From assembly GCA_027485485.1 (NCBI GenBank), contig JAIXQY010000041.1, forward strand, positions 1 to 39,610: a stretch of DNA of 39,610 nt, written 5' to 3'. Source of the DNA: Sphingomonadales bacterium. GTDB lineage: Bacteria > Pseudomonadota > Alphaproteobacteria > Sphingomonadales > Sphingomonadaceae. Within the stretch, counting starts at the first letter, position 1. Each line of letters opens with the position of its first letter. Below are positions 10,177 to 18,538 of this stretch, in pieces. The notes under the pieces are model-generated. The model worked only from the letters and a program-made list of their open reading frames with translations. It did not search any database and had not been told where the DNA came from. The translations under genes and the position numbers were made by a program.

Positions 10177-11261
10177 CCCATCTGCTCGTCACCGGCGGCG
10201 CCGGCTTCATCGGCGCCAATTTCGTGCATTATTGGCGGCGGCATCATGGCGGAGACGCCATCACCGTGCTCGATGCCCTCACCTATGCCGGCAACCGCGC
10301 CAATCTGGAAGGCGCCAACAGCGTCTCATTTGTCCACGGCGACATCCGCGACACCGCGCTGGTGGAACAGCTGCTGCGCGACGGTGGTATCGATACGATC
10401 GTGCACTTCGCCGCCGAAAGCCATGTTGACCGTTCCATCCACGCGCCGGCGGCCTTTGTTGACACCAATGTGATCGGCACATTGTCGCTGCTCACCGCCG
10501 CGCGCGCCGTGTGGCTGGCGGATGGCGGCAAGCCGCACCGCTTCCACCATGTGTCCACCGATGAAGTCTATGGCACGCTGGGCCCCAATGATCCGGCGTT
10601 CAGCGAAACCACCGCCTATGCCCCCAACAGCCCCTATTCAGCCAGCAAGGCGGCGAGCGACCATCTGGTGCGCGCCTGGCACCACACTTATGGCCTGAAT
10701 GTCACCACCAGCAATTGTTCAAACAATTACGGGCCTTACCAGTTTCCGGAGAAGCTGATCCCGCTGTTCCTGATCAACGCGCTGCACGGCCGGCCGCTGC
10801 CGATCTATGGCGATGGCATGCAGATCCGCGACTGGCTGCACGTGGAGGATCATTGCCGCGGGATCGAAGCCTGTCTGATCAAGGGCCGGGTGGGTGAAAC
10901 CTACAACATCGGCGGCGGGGCGGAACTTCCCAACCTGATCGTCATCGAAACCCTGTGTGCTGCCGTGGACGCCGCCTTTGCTGCCGATCCCGGCCTGGCT
11001 GCCCGCTTCCCCGATGCGCCGGCCGCCAGGGGTCTGCCGACGGCCAGCCTGAAGACCTTCGTCACCGATCGTCCCGGCCATGATCGCCGCTATGCCATTG
11101 ATGAAACCAAGGCGCGCGGGGAACTGGGCTATGCCCCGGCCCGCACCTTCGAACAGGGCTTTGCCGAAACGCTGCACTGGTATCTGGCCAACGAAGGCTG
11201 GTGGCGCGCGGTGATGGACGGCAGCTATCGCGATTGGGTGGCGACCAACTACAGCCGCTGA
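10173..11261 (+). CDS. rmlB: dTDP-glucose 4,6-dehydratase
   Basis: 362 residues, an extended SDR. It converts dTDP-glucose to dTDP-4-keto-6-deoxyglucose, the second pathway step. Features are TGGAGFIGANFVHYW near the N-terminus, AAESHVDRSI, STDEVYGTLG with the catalytic Asp-Glu, and the Tyr-x3-Lys in YSASKAASDHLVRAW. NNYGPYQFPEKLIPL and VTDRPGHDRRYAID follow. An upstream in-frame start at 10152 exists, but ATG 10173 overlaps the rmlD stop as ATGA and starts right before the Rossmann fold. It is the last gene of the polysaccharide run in this window. Confidence 0.96.
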   Translation: MTHLLVTGGAGFIGANFVHYWRRHHGGDAITVLDALTYAGNRANLEGANSVSFVHGDIRDTALVEQLLRDGGIDTIVHFAAESHVDRSIHAPAAFVDTNVIGTLSLLTAARAVWLADGGKPHRFHHVSTDEVYGTLGPNDPAFSETTAYAPNSPYSASKAASDHLVRAWHHTYGLNVTTSNCSNNYGPYQFPEKLIPLFLINALHGRPLPIYGDGMQIRDWLHVEDHCRGIEACLIKGRVGETYNIGGGAELPNLIVIETLCAAVDAAFAADPGLAARFPDAPAARGLPTASLKTFVTDRPGHDRRYAIDETKARGELGYAPARTFEQGFAETLHWYLANEGWWRAVMDGSYRDWVATNYSR

Positions 11262-11283
11262 CCGGTTTTGCTTTGCCGTCGGA

Positions 11284-11305
11284 GCCTTGGCCGTTAGACC
11301 AAGGC
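11284..11305 (+). promoter_or_regulatory. Hairpin covering the nhaA ribosome-binding site
   Basis: Perfect 7-bp arms GCCTTGG (11284-11290) and CCAAGGC (11299-11305) enclose an 8-nt loop. The right arm contains the only Shine-Dalgarno-like AAGG of nhaA and ends 2 nt from the ATG at 11307. Folding would hide the ribosome-binding site. It may also act as a weak end structure for the rml transcript, but it lacks a T-run. Confidence 0.5.
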
Positions 11306-11306
11306 C

Positions 11307-12467
11307 ATGCGGCCATCCCTGCCCCGTTTGCGCTTCACGGCGATCCGTGAACTGCTGGCCAGCCAGGCCAGCGGTGGCCAGGTGTTGACGATGGCCGCCG
11401 CCGCCGCGCTGTTTGCGGCCAACAGCGTGTTGTCGGACCAATATTTTCACCTGCTTCATGTGCAGATCGGCCCGATGAGCCTGCTGCACTGGATCAACGA
11501 TGGCCTGATGGCGGTGTTTTTCCTGCTGGTCGGCTGCGAGATCAAGCGCGAATTCGTGGATGGCGAAATGGCCAGTTGGCCGCGCCGCATCCTGCCCGGT
11601 GTGGCGGCAGCGGCGGGCATGGCGGTGCCGGCGCTGATCTATCTGGCGATCAACCGGGACGTGCCCGCCAATGCCGCCGGCTGGGCCATTCCCACTGCCA
11701 CCGATATCGCCTTTGCGCTGGGCGTGATGGCTCTGTTGGGCAACCGCGTGCCGACCAGCCTGAAACTGCTGCTCACCGCCATTGCGGTGATTGATGATCT
11801 GGGCGCCATCGTGGTGATAGCCGCAGTCTACACCAAGGGGTTGAACCTGGCAGCGCTTGGCGCCGCCGCCGGCATCACCGCCATGCTGGCGCTATTGTCG
11901 TGGCGGCGCGTGCAGGCGCTGTGGCCTTATCTGCTACTGGGGGTGGGCCTGTGGGTTGCCATCCACGCCAGCGGCATCCACGCCACGCTGGCCGGCGTGA
12001 TCACCGCGCTGGCCCTGCCGATCCGCGCCACGCCCGGCACGCCCGAAGATCGCGAGAGCCCGTTGCTACGGGTGGAACATGGGCTGGTATCGCTGGTGGG
12101 CTTTGTCATCGTGCCGGTGTTCGGCTTTGCCAACGCCGGGGTGGATCTGCGTGACCTGTCACTGGAGGCCGCGCTTGATCCCCTGGTGCTCGGTATTGCC
12201 GCCGGGCTGGTGCTGGGCAAGCAATTGGGCATTTTCGGCGCGATCATGGCGCTGGTGCGCCTGCGCATCGTCGACATGCCGGCCCACGCCTCCGCCCGCG
12301 AGCTGTGGGGCATGAGCCTGTTGTGCGGCATCGGCTTCACCATGAGCCTGTTCATCGCCGCCCTGGCCTTTGGCGGCGGCAGCGATCAGGAAGCCGCGGC
12401 CAAGCTGGGCATCATCGCCGGCAGCCTGATCGCGGCCCTGGCCGGCATGGCCATCCTGCGCCGTTAA
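11307..12467 (+). CDS. nhaA: Na+/H+ antiporter NhaA
   Basis: 386 residues, the usual NhaA length, with about 12 predicted membrane helices. It exports Na+ in exchange for H+ across the inner membrane. Signatures include [40 protein letters not shown] and the ion-binding Asp pair in [13 protein letters not shown] (equivalent to Asp163/164 of E. coli NhaA). [18 protein letters not shown] is near the C-terminus. It is separated from rmlB by 45 nt holding a hairpin, and its 3' end overlaps the convergent dps gene by 4 nt. It is probably unrelated to polysaccharide synthesis. Confidence 0.95.
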   Translation: MRPSLPRLRFTAIRELLASQASGGQVLTMAAAAALFAANSVLSDQYFHLLHVQIGPMSLLHWINDGLMAVFFLLVGCEIKREFVDGEMASWPRRILPGVAAAAGMAVPALIYLAINRDVPANAAGWAIPTATDIAFALGVMALLGNRVPTSLKLLLTAIAVIDDLGAIVVIAAVYTKGLNLAALGAAAGITAMLALLSWRRVQALWPYLLLGVGLWVAIHASGIHATLAGVITALALPIRATPGTPEDRESPLLRVEHGLVSLVGFVIVPVFGFANAGVDLRDLSLEAALDPLVLGIAAGLVLGKQLGIFGAIMALVRLRIVDMPAHASARELWGMSLLCGIGFTMSLFIAALAFGGGSDQEAAAKLGIIAGSLIAALAGMAILRR

Positions 12468-12955
12468 CCCAGGTTGGCGCGCAGCATCCACGCCGTCTTT
12501 TCGTGGACCTGCATGCGCTGGGTGAGCAGATCGGCGGTCGGCTCATCGCGGGCCTCATCGGCCAATGGGAACACCGCCCGCGCCGTGCGCACCACGGCCA
12601 GCTGGTCTTCGGCCAGGATGCGCACCATCTCGTCCGCCTTGGGCACGCCATCGGCTTCCCTGATGGACGACAATTTGGCAAAGGCGGAATAGCTGCCCGG
12701 CGCCGGTTCGCCCAGGGCCCGGATGCGTTCGGCAATCAGGTCAACCGCCAGCGCCAGTTCGGTATACTGGGTTTCGAACATCAGGTGCAGCGAATTAAAT
12801 TGTGGCCCCGTCACGTTCCAGTGAAAATTGTGGGTTTTCAGATAGAGCGTGTAGGTATCGGCGAGCAACCGCGCCAGCCCTTCGGCAATGGCCTTGCGCT
12901 GGCCATCGGCCATGCCCAGATCAATCGCGTCATCCTTGCTTTTCTTCTTGGCCAT
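12464..12955 (-). CDS. dps: Dps-family DNA-protection ferritin
   Basis: 163 residues. Dps dodecamers oxidise and store iron and protect DNA under starvation and peroxide stress. The inter-subunit ferroxidase ligands appear with the same spacing as in E. coli Dps: His45 (in HNFHWNVTG), His57 (in SLHLMFE), Asp72 and Glu76 (in AVDLIAER). The N-terminus MAKKKSKDD is Lys-rich, as in DNA-binding Dps proteins. AGGAG lies 7 nt before the ATG at 12955. The gene converges on nhaA with a 4-nt overlap. An OxyR- or RpoH-type site could not be recognised. Confidence 0.93.
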   Translation of the reverse strand: MAKKKSKDDAIDLGMADGQRKAIAEGLARLLADTYTLYLKTHNFHWNVTGPQFNSLHLMFETQYTELALAVDLIAERIRALGEPAPGSYSAFAKLSSIREADGVPKADEMVRILAEDQLAVVRTARAVFPLADEARDEPTADLLTQRMQVHEKTAWMLRANLG

Positions 12956-12993
12956 CTTCTGTCTCCTTGTTGTGATCAGAATATGACCAGTGC

Positions 12994-13035
12994 AGCGATG
13001 GCGTCCAACCGGATTTTCCGATGAACGCCATCGCT
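12994..13035. terminator. Strong hairpin after the glycine-zipper gene
   Basis: Perfect 11-bp arms AGCGATGGCGT (12994-13004) and ACGCCATCGCT (13025-13035) surround an inner CGGATTTTCCG that can fold again. On the minus strand it starts 8 nt after the stop of the glycine-zipper gene and sits before dps, a place expected of a terminator. The U-rich tract (CATTTTCTT), however, follows it on the plus strand. It may act in both directions. Confidence 0.55.
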
Positions 13036-13042
13036 CATTTTC

Positions 13043-13669
13043 TTACCGGCAGATCACCCGGCCGCGATCGATGCTGTTGCCGATCACCGCGCCGGCCGCG
13101 CCGCCGATGATGCTGCCCAGGGTGCGCGATCCGCCTGGTGCCAGCACATTGCCCAACACACCGCCGGCAATGCCGCCCACGATCAGCCCGGTGGTGCCAT
13201 CGCTGCGCCGGCAATAATAACGGTTGTCATATCCGCGCCACACCGGATCATTCCAGCCCACGGCATAGGGGCGATAATTGCCCTGCCGGTAGAAATGCTC
13301 GGCGTGCCAGCCCTGGCGGTTCCAGCCATCCTGCCGCCAGCCCCAATCATTGCCGGGGCGGCCGCCGCGGCCCCAGCCATTGCCATTTCCCGGCCCGCCG
13401 CTGGCGCGATAGAGATCGCGGCGGTCTTCGATAAACTCGCGCTCGGCCCGGCGCAGCTCGCGGCGTTCTTCGCGCACATCATCCCGGTCGCCGCGCCATT
13501 GGGCGCGGGCCAGATCGCGGCGCTCGTCCTGCACCCGGTCCCAGCTGCGTGCTACTTCGCGCGGGCTGGCGGTGCGGCGATCCCGCCAGTCATCATCGCC
13601 GGCCAGCGCCGGAGAGGCCAGGGCCAGGCCGGCAAAGCTGGCCAGCATCAGTTTCGTCCGCATCGTCAT
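13043..13669 (-). CDS. Secreted glycine-zipper (17-kDa surface antigen-like) protein
   Basis: 208 residues from the ATG at 13669, which has GGAG 8 nt upstream; ATGs at 13675 and 13663 are possible. The signal peptide is LMLASFAGLALASPALA. A charged coiled region follows, with DRVQDERRDLARAQ and REERRELRRAEREF, then a Gly/Trp/Asn-rich linker with GNGWGRGGRPGNDWG. The C-terminus is a glycine-zipper 2TM domain (LIVGGIAGGVLGNV and GSIIGGAAGAVIGNS) closed by RGRVICR. It is likely an envelope protein. The next minus-strand gene upstream is a paralogue sharing the CRRSDG and RGRVxCR ends. Exact function is unknown. Confidence 0.8.
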   Translation of the reverse strand: MTMRTKLMLASFAGLALASPALAGDDDWRDRRTASPREVARSWDRVQDERRDLARAQWRGDRDDVREERRELRRAEREFIEDRRDLYRASGGPGNGNGWGRGGRPGNDWGWRQDGWNRQGWHAEHFYRQGNYRPYAVGWNDPVWRGYDNRYYCRRSDGTTGLIVGGIAGGVLGNVLAPGGSRTLGSIIGGAAGAVIGNSIDRGRVICR

Positions 13670-13701
13670 CGCCATCACTCCTTCACAGATGAAATCCAAC
13701 T

Positions 13702-14139
13702 TCAGCGGCACACCACGCGGCCGCGATCGACACTGCGGCCCAACAGGCCACCCACCACCGCGCCAAGAATGGCGCCTTGAGTGCGGTTGCCGCGGCGCGA
13801 CATTTCCGAACCGACCACACCGCCCACGGCCGCGCCAACCAATGTGCCGGTGCTGCCATCGCTGCGCCGGCAGAACTGGCCGCCGCGCCCATCATCCCAG
13901 CCGCCCTGCTGGCCACGACCATTGTTCCAGCCACGCCCGTCGTTCCAACCACGGTTGTCGTTCCAGCCGCGCCCGCCGTTGCGGCCACGATCATCATTCC
14001 AGCCGGCATCCTGCCAATTGCCCTGCGGCTGCTGCCAATCGGCCGGCGGCGGCGCGTCGCGCCACTGGGCGGCGGCGGGGGCTGCCAGGGTCAGGCTGGC
14101 CAGCATCAGGCCGGTCATCATGGTGATCGTGGTGCGCAT
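13702..14139 (-). CDS. Secreted glycine-zipper protein, paralogue of its neighbour
   Basis: 145 residues from the ATG at 14139 (GAAGGA about 9 nt upstream); the frame extends to 14190, but the added residues do not suit a signal peptide. The signal peptide MTGLMLASLTLAAPAAAQ is followed by a linker with imperfect repeats of G-W-N-D/N-x-R-G (GWNDDRG, GWNDNRG, GWNDGRG, GWNNGRG). Then come CRRSDGSTG and a glycine-zipper domain (GAAVGGVVGSEM and GAVVGGLLGRSVD), ending RGRVVCR. The shared ends with the neighbouring gene show a tandem duplication with divergence of the middle. A single conserved C-terminal Cys pair could form a disulfide. It is probably an envelope-associated protein of unknown role. 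Confidence 0.78.
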   Translation of the reverse strand: MRTTITMMTGLMLASLTLAAPAAAQWRDAPPPADWQQPQGNWQDAGWNDDRGRNGGRGWNDNRGWNDGRGWNNGRGQQGGWDDGRGGQFCRRSDGSTGTLVGAAVGGVVGSEMSRRGNRTQGAILGAVVGGLLGRSVDRGRVVCR

Positions 14140-14336
14140 CGTGGGTTCCTTCGCTCCGGTTGATGGAGCCTTGATTCGCACACTGCGCATGTGAACCGCC
14201 TGAACGATGTTGTTATGACCTGTTCAGCTTCGGCGGCGCGCGGCTGCGTCTCTTCGCCTGTTGGATGAATTGGACAAGAATGCCGAAGGCGTGACAGGCT
14301 TGTGCAACCCGGCAACAGCAATCAGGGAGAGCATCC

Positions 14337-15443
14337 GTGGCCGAACAGTTCGGATTCACGCCGTCGCATGACGAAGCGGCACGGCAGGCCTTTGTGGGCA
14401 GCCTGAAGAAGTTCGTGAACTTCGATGTGGAAAGCCAGGTTGGCCGCGTGTTCGATATGCTGGTGGCGGACAGCGAGCAGCCGCCGGCGGACCGCAAGGC
14501 CGCCGCCCAGCTGCTGGAACCGCACCCGCTCTATCGCCTGTGGGGCAGCCTGACCTTTCACAGCCAGAACATGATGTGGGATGCCGTGCAGGCCACCACC
14601 GATCGCACCATCACCGCGGCCGTGGCCCGGTATGAAGCCGCTGCCGCCGCCCCCAGCGCCGGCGGCAGCGTCAGCCTGAGCGAGCAATTGCTGGTCAAAG
14701 CGCCGGTGGCCACCACCGAAATCCACCGCCAGCCCGGCGGTTACTGGCGCGAGCGCCGGCCCAATGATCTGGAAGCCGCGCTGAACTATGCCGGCACCAT
14801 CGAACTGTATCGCAAGGCCAAGGGCATGAGCGCGGGCGGGCCGCCGGCATCCGATGCCATGGGCCGCTTTGTCGCCGCCGTCGCCCGCAAGCACGCGCCC
14901 GATCTGGAACCCCAGGCCATCCTCGACATGGGCTGCGGCACCGGCGAGGAGACGCTGGCCTATAAGCGCACTTGGCCGGCCGCCAGCGTGCATGGCATCG
15001 ATGTGGCGCGGCCGTTCATCCGCTTTGCCCATGCCCATGCCGAAGATCAGGGCGTGGCGGTGCATTTTGCCGAGCGCGATGCCGCCCAAACCGGCTTTGC
15101 CGATGCCAGCTTTGATCTGATCGTTTCGATCATCATGTTCCACGAAACCAGCGCGGCGCAGGTGCAGGATATATTGAAGGAATGCTGGCGCCTGCTGCGG
15201 CCGGGCGGCCTGGTGCTGCACCTGGATGTACCCTATCAGCCGCACCGCATGCCGCTGGTGAAACAGGTGACCAACCATTGGCAGGTGCGCCACAATGGCG
15301 AACCCTTCTGGACCGGCTTTGCCGAACTGGACATGGCGGCCGAGCTTGACCGCGCCGGCTTCGATCCCGCCAGCCGCTTTGCCACCTATGAACAGACCGG
15401 GCCGGCAAGCTATTTCTTCTTCGGCGGCAGGAAGCCCAAATGA
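14337..15443 (+). CDS. SAM-dependent methyltransferase with an unrecognised N-terminal domain (copy A)
   Basis: 368 residues, GTG start with GGGAGAG upstream. Residues 1-150 form a helical domain I do not recognise (DEAARQAFVGSLKKFV, HSQNMMWDAV), followed by the linker motif EIHRQPGGYWRE (about 129-140). From about 190 there is a class I methyltransferase fold: motif I ILDMGCGTGEE (195-205), HGIDVARPFI, FDLIVSIIMFHETS and LLRPGGLVLHLD. It is homologous along its whole length to the gene at 24022 (ARQxF-xSLK-xFV, IHxxPGGY, HETS). It leads a run with a small protein (ATGA overlap) and a PAP/fibrillin-like protein. The methylated substrate is unknown; the accessory cluster suggests a small organic molecule. 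Confidence 0.72.
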   Translation: MAEQFGFTPSHDEAARQAFVGSLKKFVNFDVESQVGRVFDMLVADSEQPPADRKAAAQLLEPHPLYRLWGSLTFHSQNMMWDAVQATTDRTITAAVARYEAAAAAPSAGGSVSLSEQLLVKAPVATTEIHRQPGGYWRERRPNDLEAALNYAGTIELYRKAKGMSAGGPPASDAMGRFVAAVARKHAPDLEPQAILDMGCGTGEETLAYKRTWPAASVHGIDVARPFIRFAHAHAEDQGVAVHFAERDAAQTGFADASFDLIVSIIMFHETSAAQVQDILKECWRLLRPGGLVLHLDVPYQPHRMPLVKQVTNHWQVRHNGEPFWTGFAELDMAAELDRAGFDPASRFATYEQTGPASYFFFGGRKPK

Positions 15444-15745
15444 GCGACACGCAAGACCTGCCCGCCGGCCCGCGCCCCGGCGACCGGCACACCAGCTTCT
15501 TCGCCGATCCGGTCACCGATCATCTGCTGCGCGCGGTGGTGACGCTGGCGGGCGAGCTTTCGGTCACCCGCGACCGGCTGGCCACGGTGGAGGCGCTGCT
15601 GGCGCAGGCCGGCGTGCTGGACCGCAGCGCCGTCGATCACAGCCTGCCCAGCGGCGATGAAGCCCTGGCGCGTGAGGCCGCCCGCCAGAAACTGCTCAGC
15701 GATCTGCTCGCCCCGCTGGTGGCCAGCCTGTCGCGGCCCGCCTGA
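15440..15745 (+). CDS. Small helical protein paired with methyltransferase A (unrecognised family)
   Basis: 101 residues. I do not recognise a family. The conserved core is SFFADPVTDHLLRAVVTLA, then GELSVTRDRLATVEALLAQA, an amphipathic helix likely to self-associate or bind a partner. The protein encoded at 25221 has the same core (FYADP-x2-D, LA-x-E-F-S, RDRL-x-TVE, AG) and the same position, overlapping the stop of a methyltransferase gene by ATGA. The constant pairing suggests a subunit or accessory protein of the methyltransferase. No signal peptide, metal site or catalytic motif is visible. Confidence 0.65.
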   Translation: MSDTQDLPAGPRPGDRHTSFFADPVTDHLLRAVVTLAGELSVTRDRLATVEALLAQAGVLDRSAVDHSLPSGDEALAREAARQKLLSDLLAPLVASLSRPA

Positions 15746-15770
15746 CCCGGATTTTCCAAGGACCCCTGCC

Positions 15771-16442
15771 ATGACCGATCTTGCCAGCCTGAAACAGGCG
15801 CTGCGTGCCGCCATCGATGATTGCCGCCCGGATGGCACCTATGATGATGCCGGGATCGACCGCGTGCATGGCCTGATCGAACAATTGCTACCGCTGAACC
15901 CCACGCCGCGCCCGCTCGATCATCAGGACGTGGTGGAATCGCCGTGGATCTCGCACTTCGCCCAGTTTGGCCCCAAGCACACGGCCGGAAAGCCGATCCA
16001 GCACGTCACCAGCCTGCGCCTGCAAAGCTTCAACGCCTTTCCCGACCTGCCGGTCAAGACGCTGGAAATCAGCCAGGAAATCCGCATCGACGGCGCGCAT
16101 TACAACAATGTGGTGGAGGTGGAGACACCGGACGGTGCCCACCATGCCCGCATCATCACCTGGGGCCGTTATGCCATCAGCCCCGACACACCGCAGCGTT
16201 ATGCGGTGGAATTCTATGCCGTTGAGCTGGTGCCACCCGACGGCGTGAGCGCCGATGCCCTGCGCGCCCAGTTCGGGCTGGAGGCCGATGCCCCGCTGCG
16301 CCGGGAACTCAAGCCGCCGCGCGTGCACAGCGATGTCGTCTATTGCGATGCCGATATGCGCATCAACTATGGCAGCCTGGGCGGGGTCTATGTGCTGAAC
16401 CGACTGCACCGGCCGGGCAAATCGGTGCAGTTTCCAGGCTGA
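15771..16442 (+). CDS. PAP/fibrillin-like (plastid lipid-associated) domain protein
   Basis: 223 residues. The protein resembles the PAP/fibrillin family: an N-terminal helical part, then LNPTPRPLDHQ (about 44-54). An aromatic beta-rich middle follows, with SQEIRIDGAHYNNVVEVE, TWGRYAIS and RYAVEFYAVELVPP. The family-like end VYCDADMRINYGSLGG then VYVLNRL corresponds to the typical D-D-L-R-I-x-R-G-x-x-G-x-x-F-V-L. Members have a lipocalin-like barrel and are thought to bind lipids or hydrophobic small molecules. ATG 15771 has AAGGA upstream; the frame reaches further up inside the previous gene. Assignment is by eye and uncertain. A role in binding a hydrophobic substrate is inference. Confidence 0.5.
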   Translation: MTDLASLKQALRAAIDDCRPDGTYDDAGIDRVHGLIEQLLPLNPTPRPLDHQDVVESPWISHFAQFGPKHTAGKPIQHVTSLRLQSFNAFPDLPVKTLEISQEIRIDGAHYNNVVEVETPDGAHHARIITWGRYAISPDTPQRYAVEFYAVELVPPDGVSADALRAQFGLEADAPLRRELKPPRVHSDVVYCDADMRINYGSLGGVYVLNRLHRPGKSVQFPG

Positions 16443-16553
16443 AGCAGCCGGCACCTCTTCGCACTGCGGTTAAAGTCTGGTGCCGCCATGCGGTGGCGGG
16501 ATGGCCCGGCCTAGGTTGCAATCAAGCCAACACGGATTGGCCGGAGGATGGTT

Positions 16554-17759
16554 ATGGATCAAATCCGCACGCAAGTGGCGATTGCTGGCGCTGGGCCGGT
16601 GGGCACGGTGGCGGCCTATCTGCTGGCGTCACAGGGCATTGATGTCGTGCTGCTGGAGGCCGGGCGCGATTGCGCGCTCGATCTGCGCGCGTCCACCTTT
16701 CACCCGCCCACGCTGGAAATGCTGGATCAACTGGATGTGACGTCCAGGCTGATCGAAATGGGGCTGAAGGCGCCGATCTATCATTTCCGCGAACGCCAGA
16801 CCGGCGACGTGATCGAATTCGACATGAGCGAATTGTCGGACGTGACGCGCTATCCCTTCCGCGTTCAGTGCGAACAATATCATCTGGCGCGCATGTTATC
16901 AGAAGCGGTGCGCGGCCAGCCCGGCGCGCAGGTGTTGTTCAACCACCGCGTGCTGGGCTTTGAACAGTCGGCCAGCGACATCACCATCCACGCCGAAACC
17001 CCGCTCAGCATCATTTCGATCAAGGCGGATTTCCTGATCGCCGCCGATGGCGCCAACAGCGTGGTGCGCAAATGGCTGGGCACCCAGTTTGATGGCTTCA
17101 CCTATCCGGAAAAATTCCTCTGCTACACCACGCGCGAACCGCTGGAGCAGCATTTCAGCAACCTCGCCCATGTGAACTATGTCTCTGATCCGCATGAGTG
17201 GATGGTGCTGCTCAGGGTGCCGTCGCTGTGGCGGGTGCTGGTGCCGGCCTCACCCGAACAGGATGATGGCCTGTTGCTGGCCGATGCCAACAAGGATGAG
17301 GTGTTCACCCGGCTGCTGGGCGATGGCCGCGCCGTGCAGACCGAACATCGCACCATCTATCGCGTGCACCAGCGGGTGGCGCAAAGCTTCCGCAGCAACC
17401 GCGTGCTGCTGATCGGCGATGCCGCGCATCTCAACAACCCCATCGGCGGCTTTGGCATGAACAGCGGCATCCACGATGCCTTCAATCTGGGGGAGCGGCT
17501 GCTCTCGATCTATCGCCATGGCGCCGATGCCGATCATGCCCTCAACGCCTTTGACGTGCAGCGCCGGCGCACCGCTTGCGAGTTCACCCAGGCCCAGACC
17601 ATCCGCAACCTGCAATATCTTGACGCCGGCAAGGGCGGCGAGCACGCCTTGCGCAAGCGCGAGATGGAACAGGTGAGCGCCGATCCGGTGAAGCGCCGCG
17701 AATTCCTGTTGCGCCAATCGATGATCGACTGCCTGGAACGCGAAAAGGAATATGCCTGA
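16554..17759 (+). CDS. FAD-dependent aromatic-ring monooxygenase (PHBH/UbiH type)
   Basis: 401 residues. Group A flavoprotein monooxygenase: dinucleotide fold VAIAGAGPVGTVAAYLLAS (about 8-26), the mid-sequence DG motif LIAADGANSVVRKWLG and the FAD-ribityl motif RVLLIGDAAHLNNPIGGFGM with NSG. Such enzymes use NAD(P)H and O2 to hydroxylate, or sometimes oxidatively decarboxylate, aromatic or other activated rings. GGAGG sits 6 nt before the ATG at 16554, so this start is preferred over 16548. The stop overlaps the next ATG by one base, so it is coupled to the racemase-like gene. It is the first gene of a four-gene run to 20883. Substrate unknown. Confidence 0.8.
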   Translation: MDQIRTQVAIAGAGPVGTVAAYLLASQGIDVVLLEAGRDCALDLRASTFHPPTLEMLDQLDVTSRLIEMGLKAPIYHFRERQTGDVIEFDMSELSDVTRYPFRVQCEQYHLARMLSEAVRGQPGAQVLFNHRVLGFEQSASDITIHAETPLSIISIKADFLIAADGANSVVRKWLGTQFDGFTYPEKFLCYTTREPLEQHFSNLAHVNYVSDPHEWMVLLRVPSLWRVLVPASPEQDDGLLLADANKDEVFTRLLGDGRAVQTEHRTIYRVHQRVAQSFRSNRVLLIGDAAHLNNPIGGFGMNSGIHDAFNLGERLLSIYRHGADADHALNAFDVQRRRTACEFTQAQTIRNLQYLDAGKGGEHALRKREMEQVSADPVKRREFLLRQSMIDCLEREKEYA

Positions 17760-18526
17760 TGCCGGCCGCGCCGCGCCCCAATCCTGATGTGCGCGGCAAC
17801 CGCCGCCTGTTCGGCGTGCTCGGCCCCAGCACCAACACCGTGGTGCAGCCCGATTTTGACGATATGCGGGTGCGCGGCGTCACCAATCATTATTCGCGCA
17901 TCGTGGTGCAGGATGCGCAGGCCATTTCCGATGAGACGTTCATGGCCGGCACGCTGGAAATCTCGCGCAACACCATCGATGCGGTGCGCGGCGTGCTCAC
18001 CTGCAATCCGGATTATCTGGTGATGGGCATGTCGGCCGTCACCTTCTATGGCGGGGCGGCCGGCGCGCAGACATGGCGCGAGAATATCGAGCGGGAGGCC
18101 GGCCTCAAGCTCTGCACCGGATCGCAATCGCTGATCGAGGCGTTCAACGCCTATGGCGGCATCAAGCGCATCGCGCTGATTTCGCCTTATTATCCGTCTG
18201 CCAACGCCCAGGTGGCCAATTTCATGGCCGATCATGGCATCAGCGTGGTGCGCGACACCTGCCTGCGCTGCCCCAGCTGGACAGCGATTGCCCAGGTGCC
18301 CACTGCCAACCTGCGCCAGGAGCTGAAGCTGCTGGACGGCGATGATGTGGATGCCATCGTGCAGGTTGGCACCAATCTTTCGATGGTGAAACTGGCGGCG
18401 GCGGCCGAGCTGTATCTGGGCAAGCCGGTGATTGCCATCAACACCGCCACCTATTGGAACGCCCTGCGCCAGAACGGCATCACCGATCAGCTGGACGGTT
18501 TCGGCCGCCTGCTCGCAGATTTCTGA
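17759..18526 (+). CDS. Asp/Glu racemase superfamily protein (arylmalonate decarboxylase/maleate isomerase-like)
   Basis: 255 residues. The N-terminus RLFGVLGPSTNTVVQPDF is the hallmark of the maleate cis-trans isomerase/AMDase branch. Later motifs are YLVMGMSAVTFYGG (87-100), RIALISPYYPSANAQV (137-152), DAIVQVGTNLSMVKL (198-212) and GKPVIAINTATYWNAL. In this superfamily two Cys act as acid and base. Here the first site reads G90-M-S, as in AMDase where it is Gly, and the second reads V-G204-T-N-L where maleate isomerase has S-C-T-N-L. Both Cys therefore seem absent, so racemase or isomerase chemistry by the usual route is doubtful. Its neighbours are a ring monooxygenase and an amidohydrolase-like deacetylase. 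Confidence 0.7.
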   Translation: MPAAPRPNPDVRGNRRLFGVLGPSTNTVVQPDFDDMRVRGVTNHYSRIVVQDAQAISDETFMAGTLEISRNTIDAVRGVLTCNPDYLVMGMSAVTFYGGAAGAQTWRENIEREAGLKLCTGSQSLIEAFNAYGGIKRIALISPYYPSANAQVANFMADHGISVVRDTCLRCPSWTAIAQVPTANLRQELKLLDGDDVDAIVQVGTNLSMVKLAAAAELYLGKPVIAINTATYWNALRQNGITDQLDGFGRLLADF

Positions 18527-18538
18527 AGGCCAAAGCCC

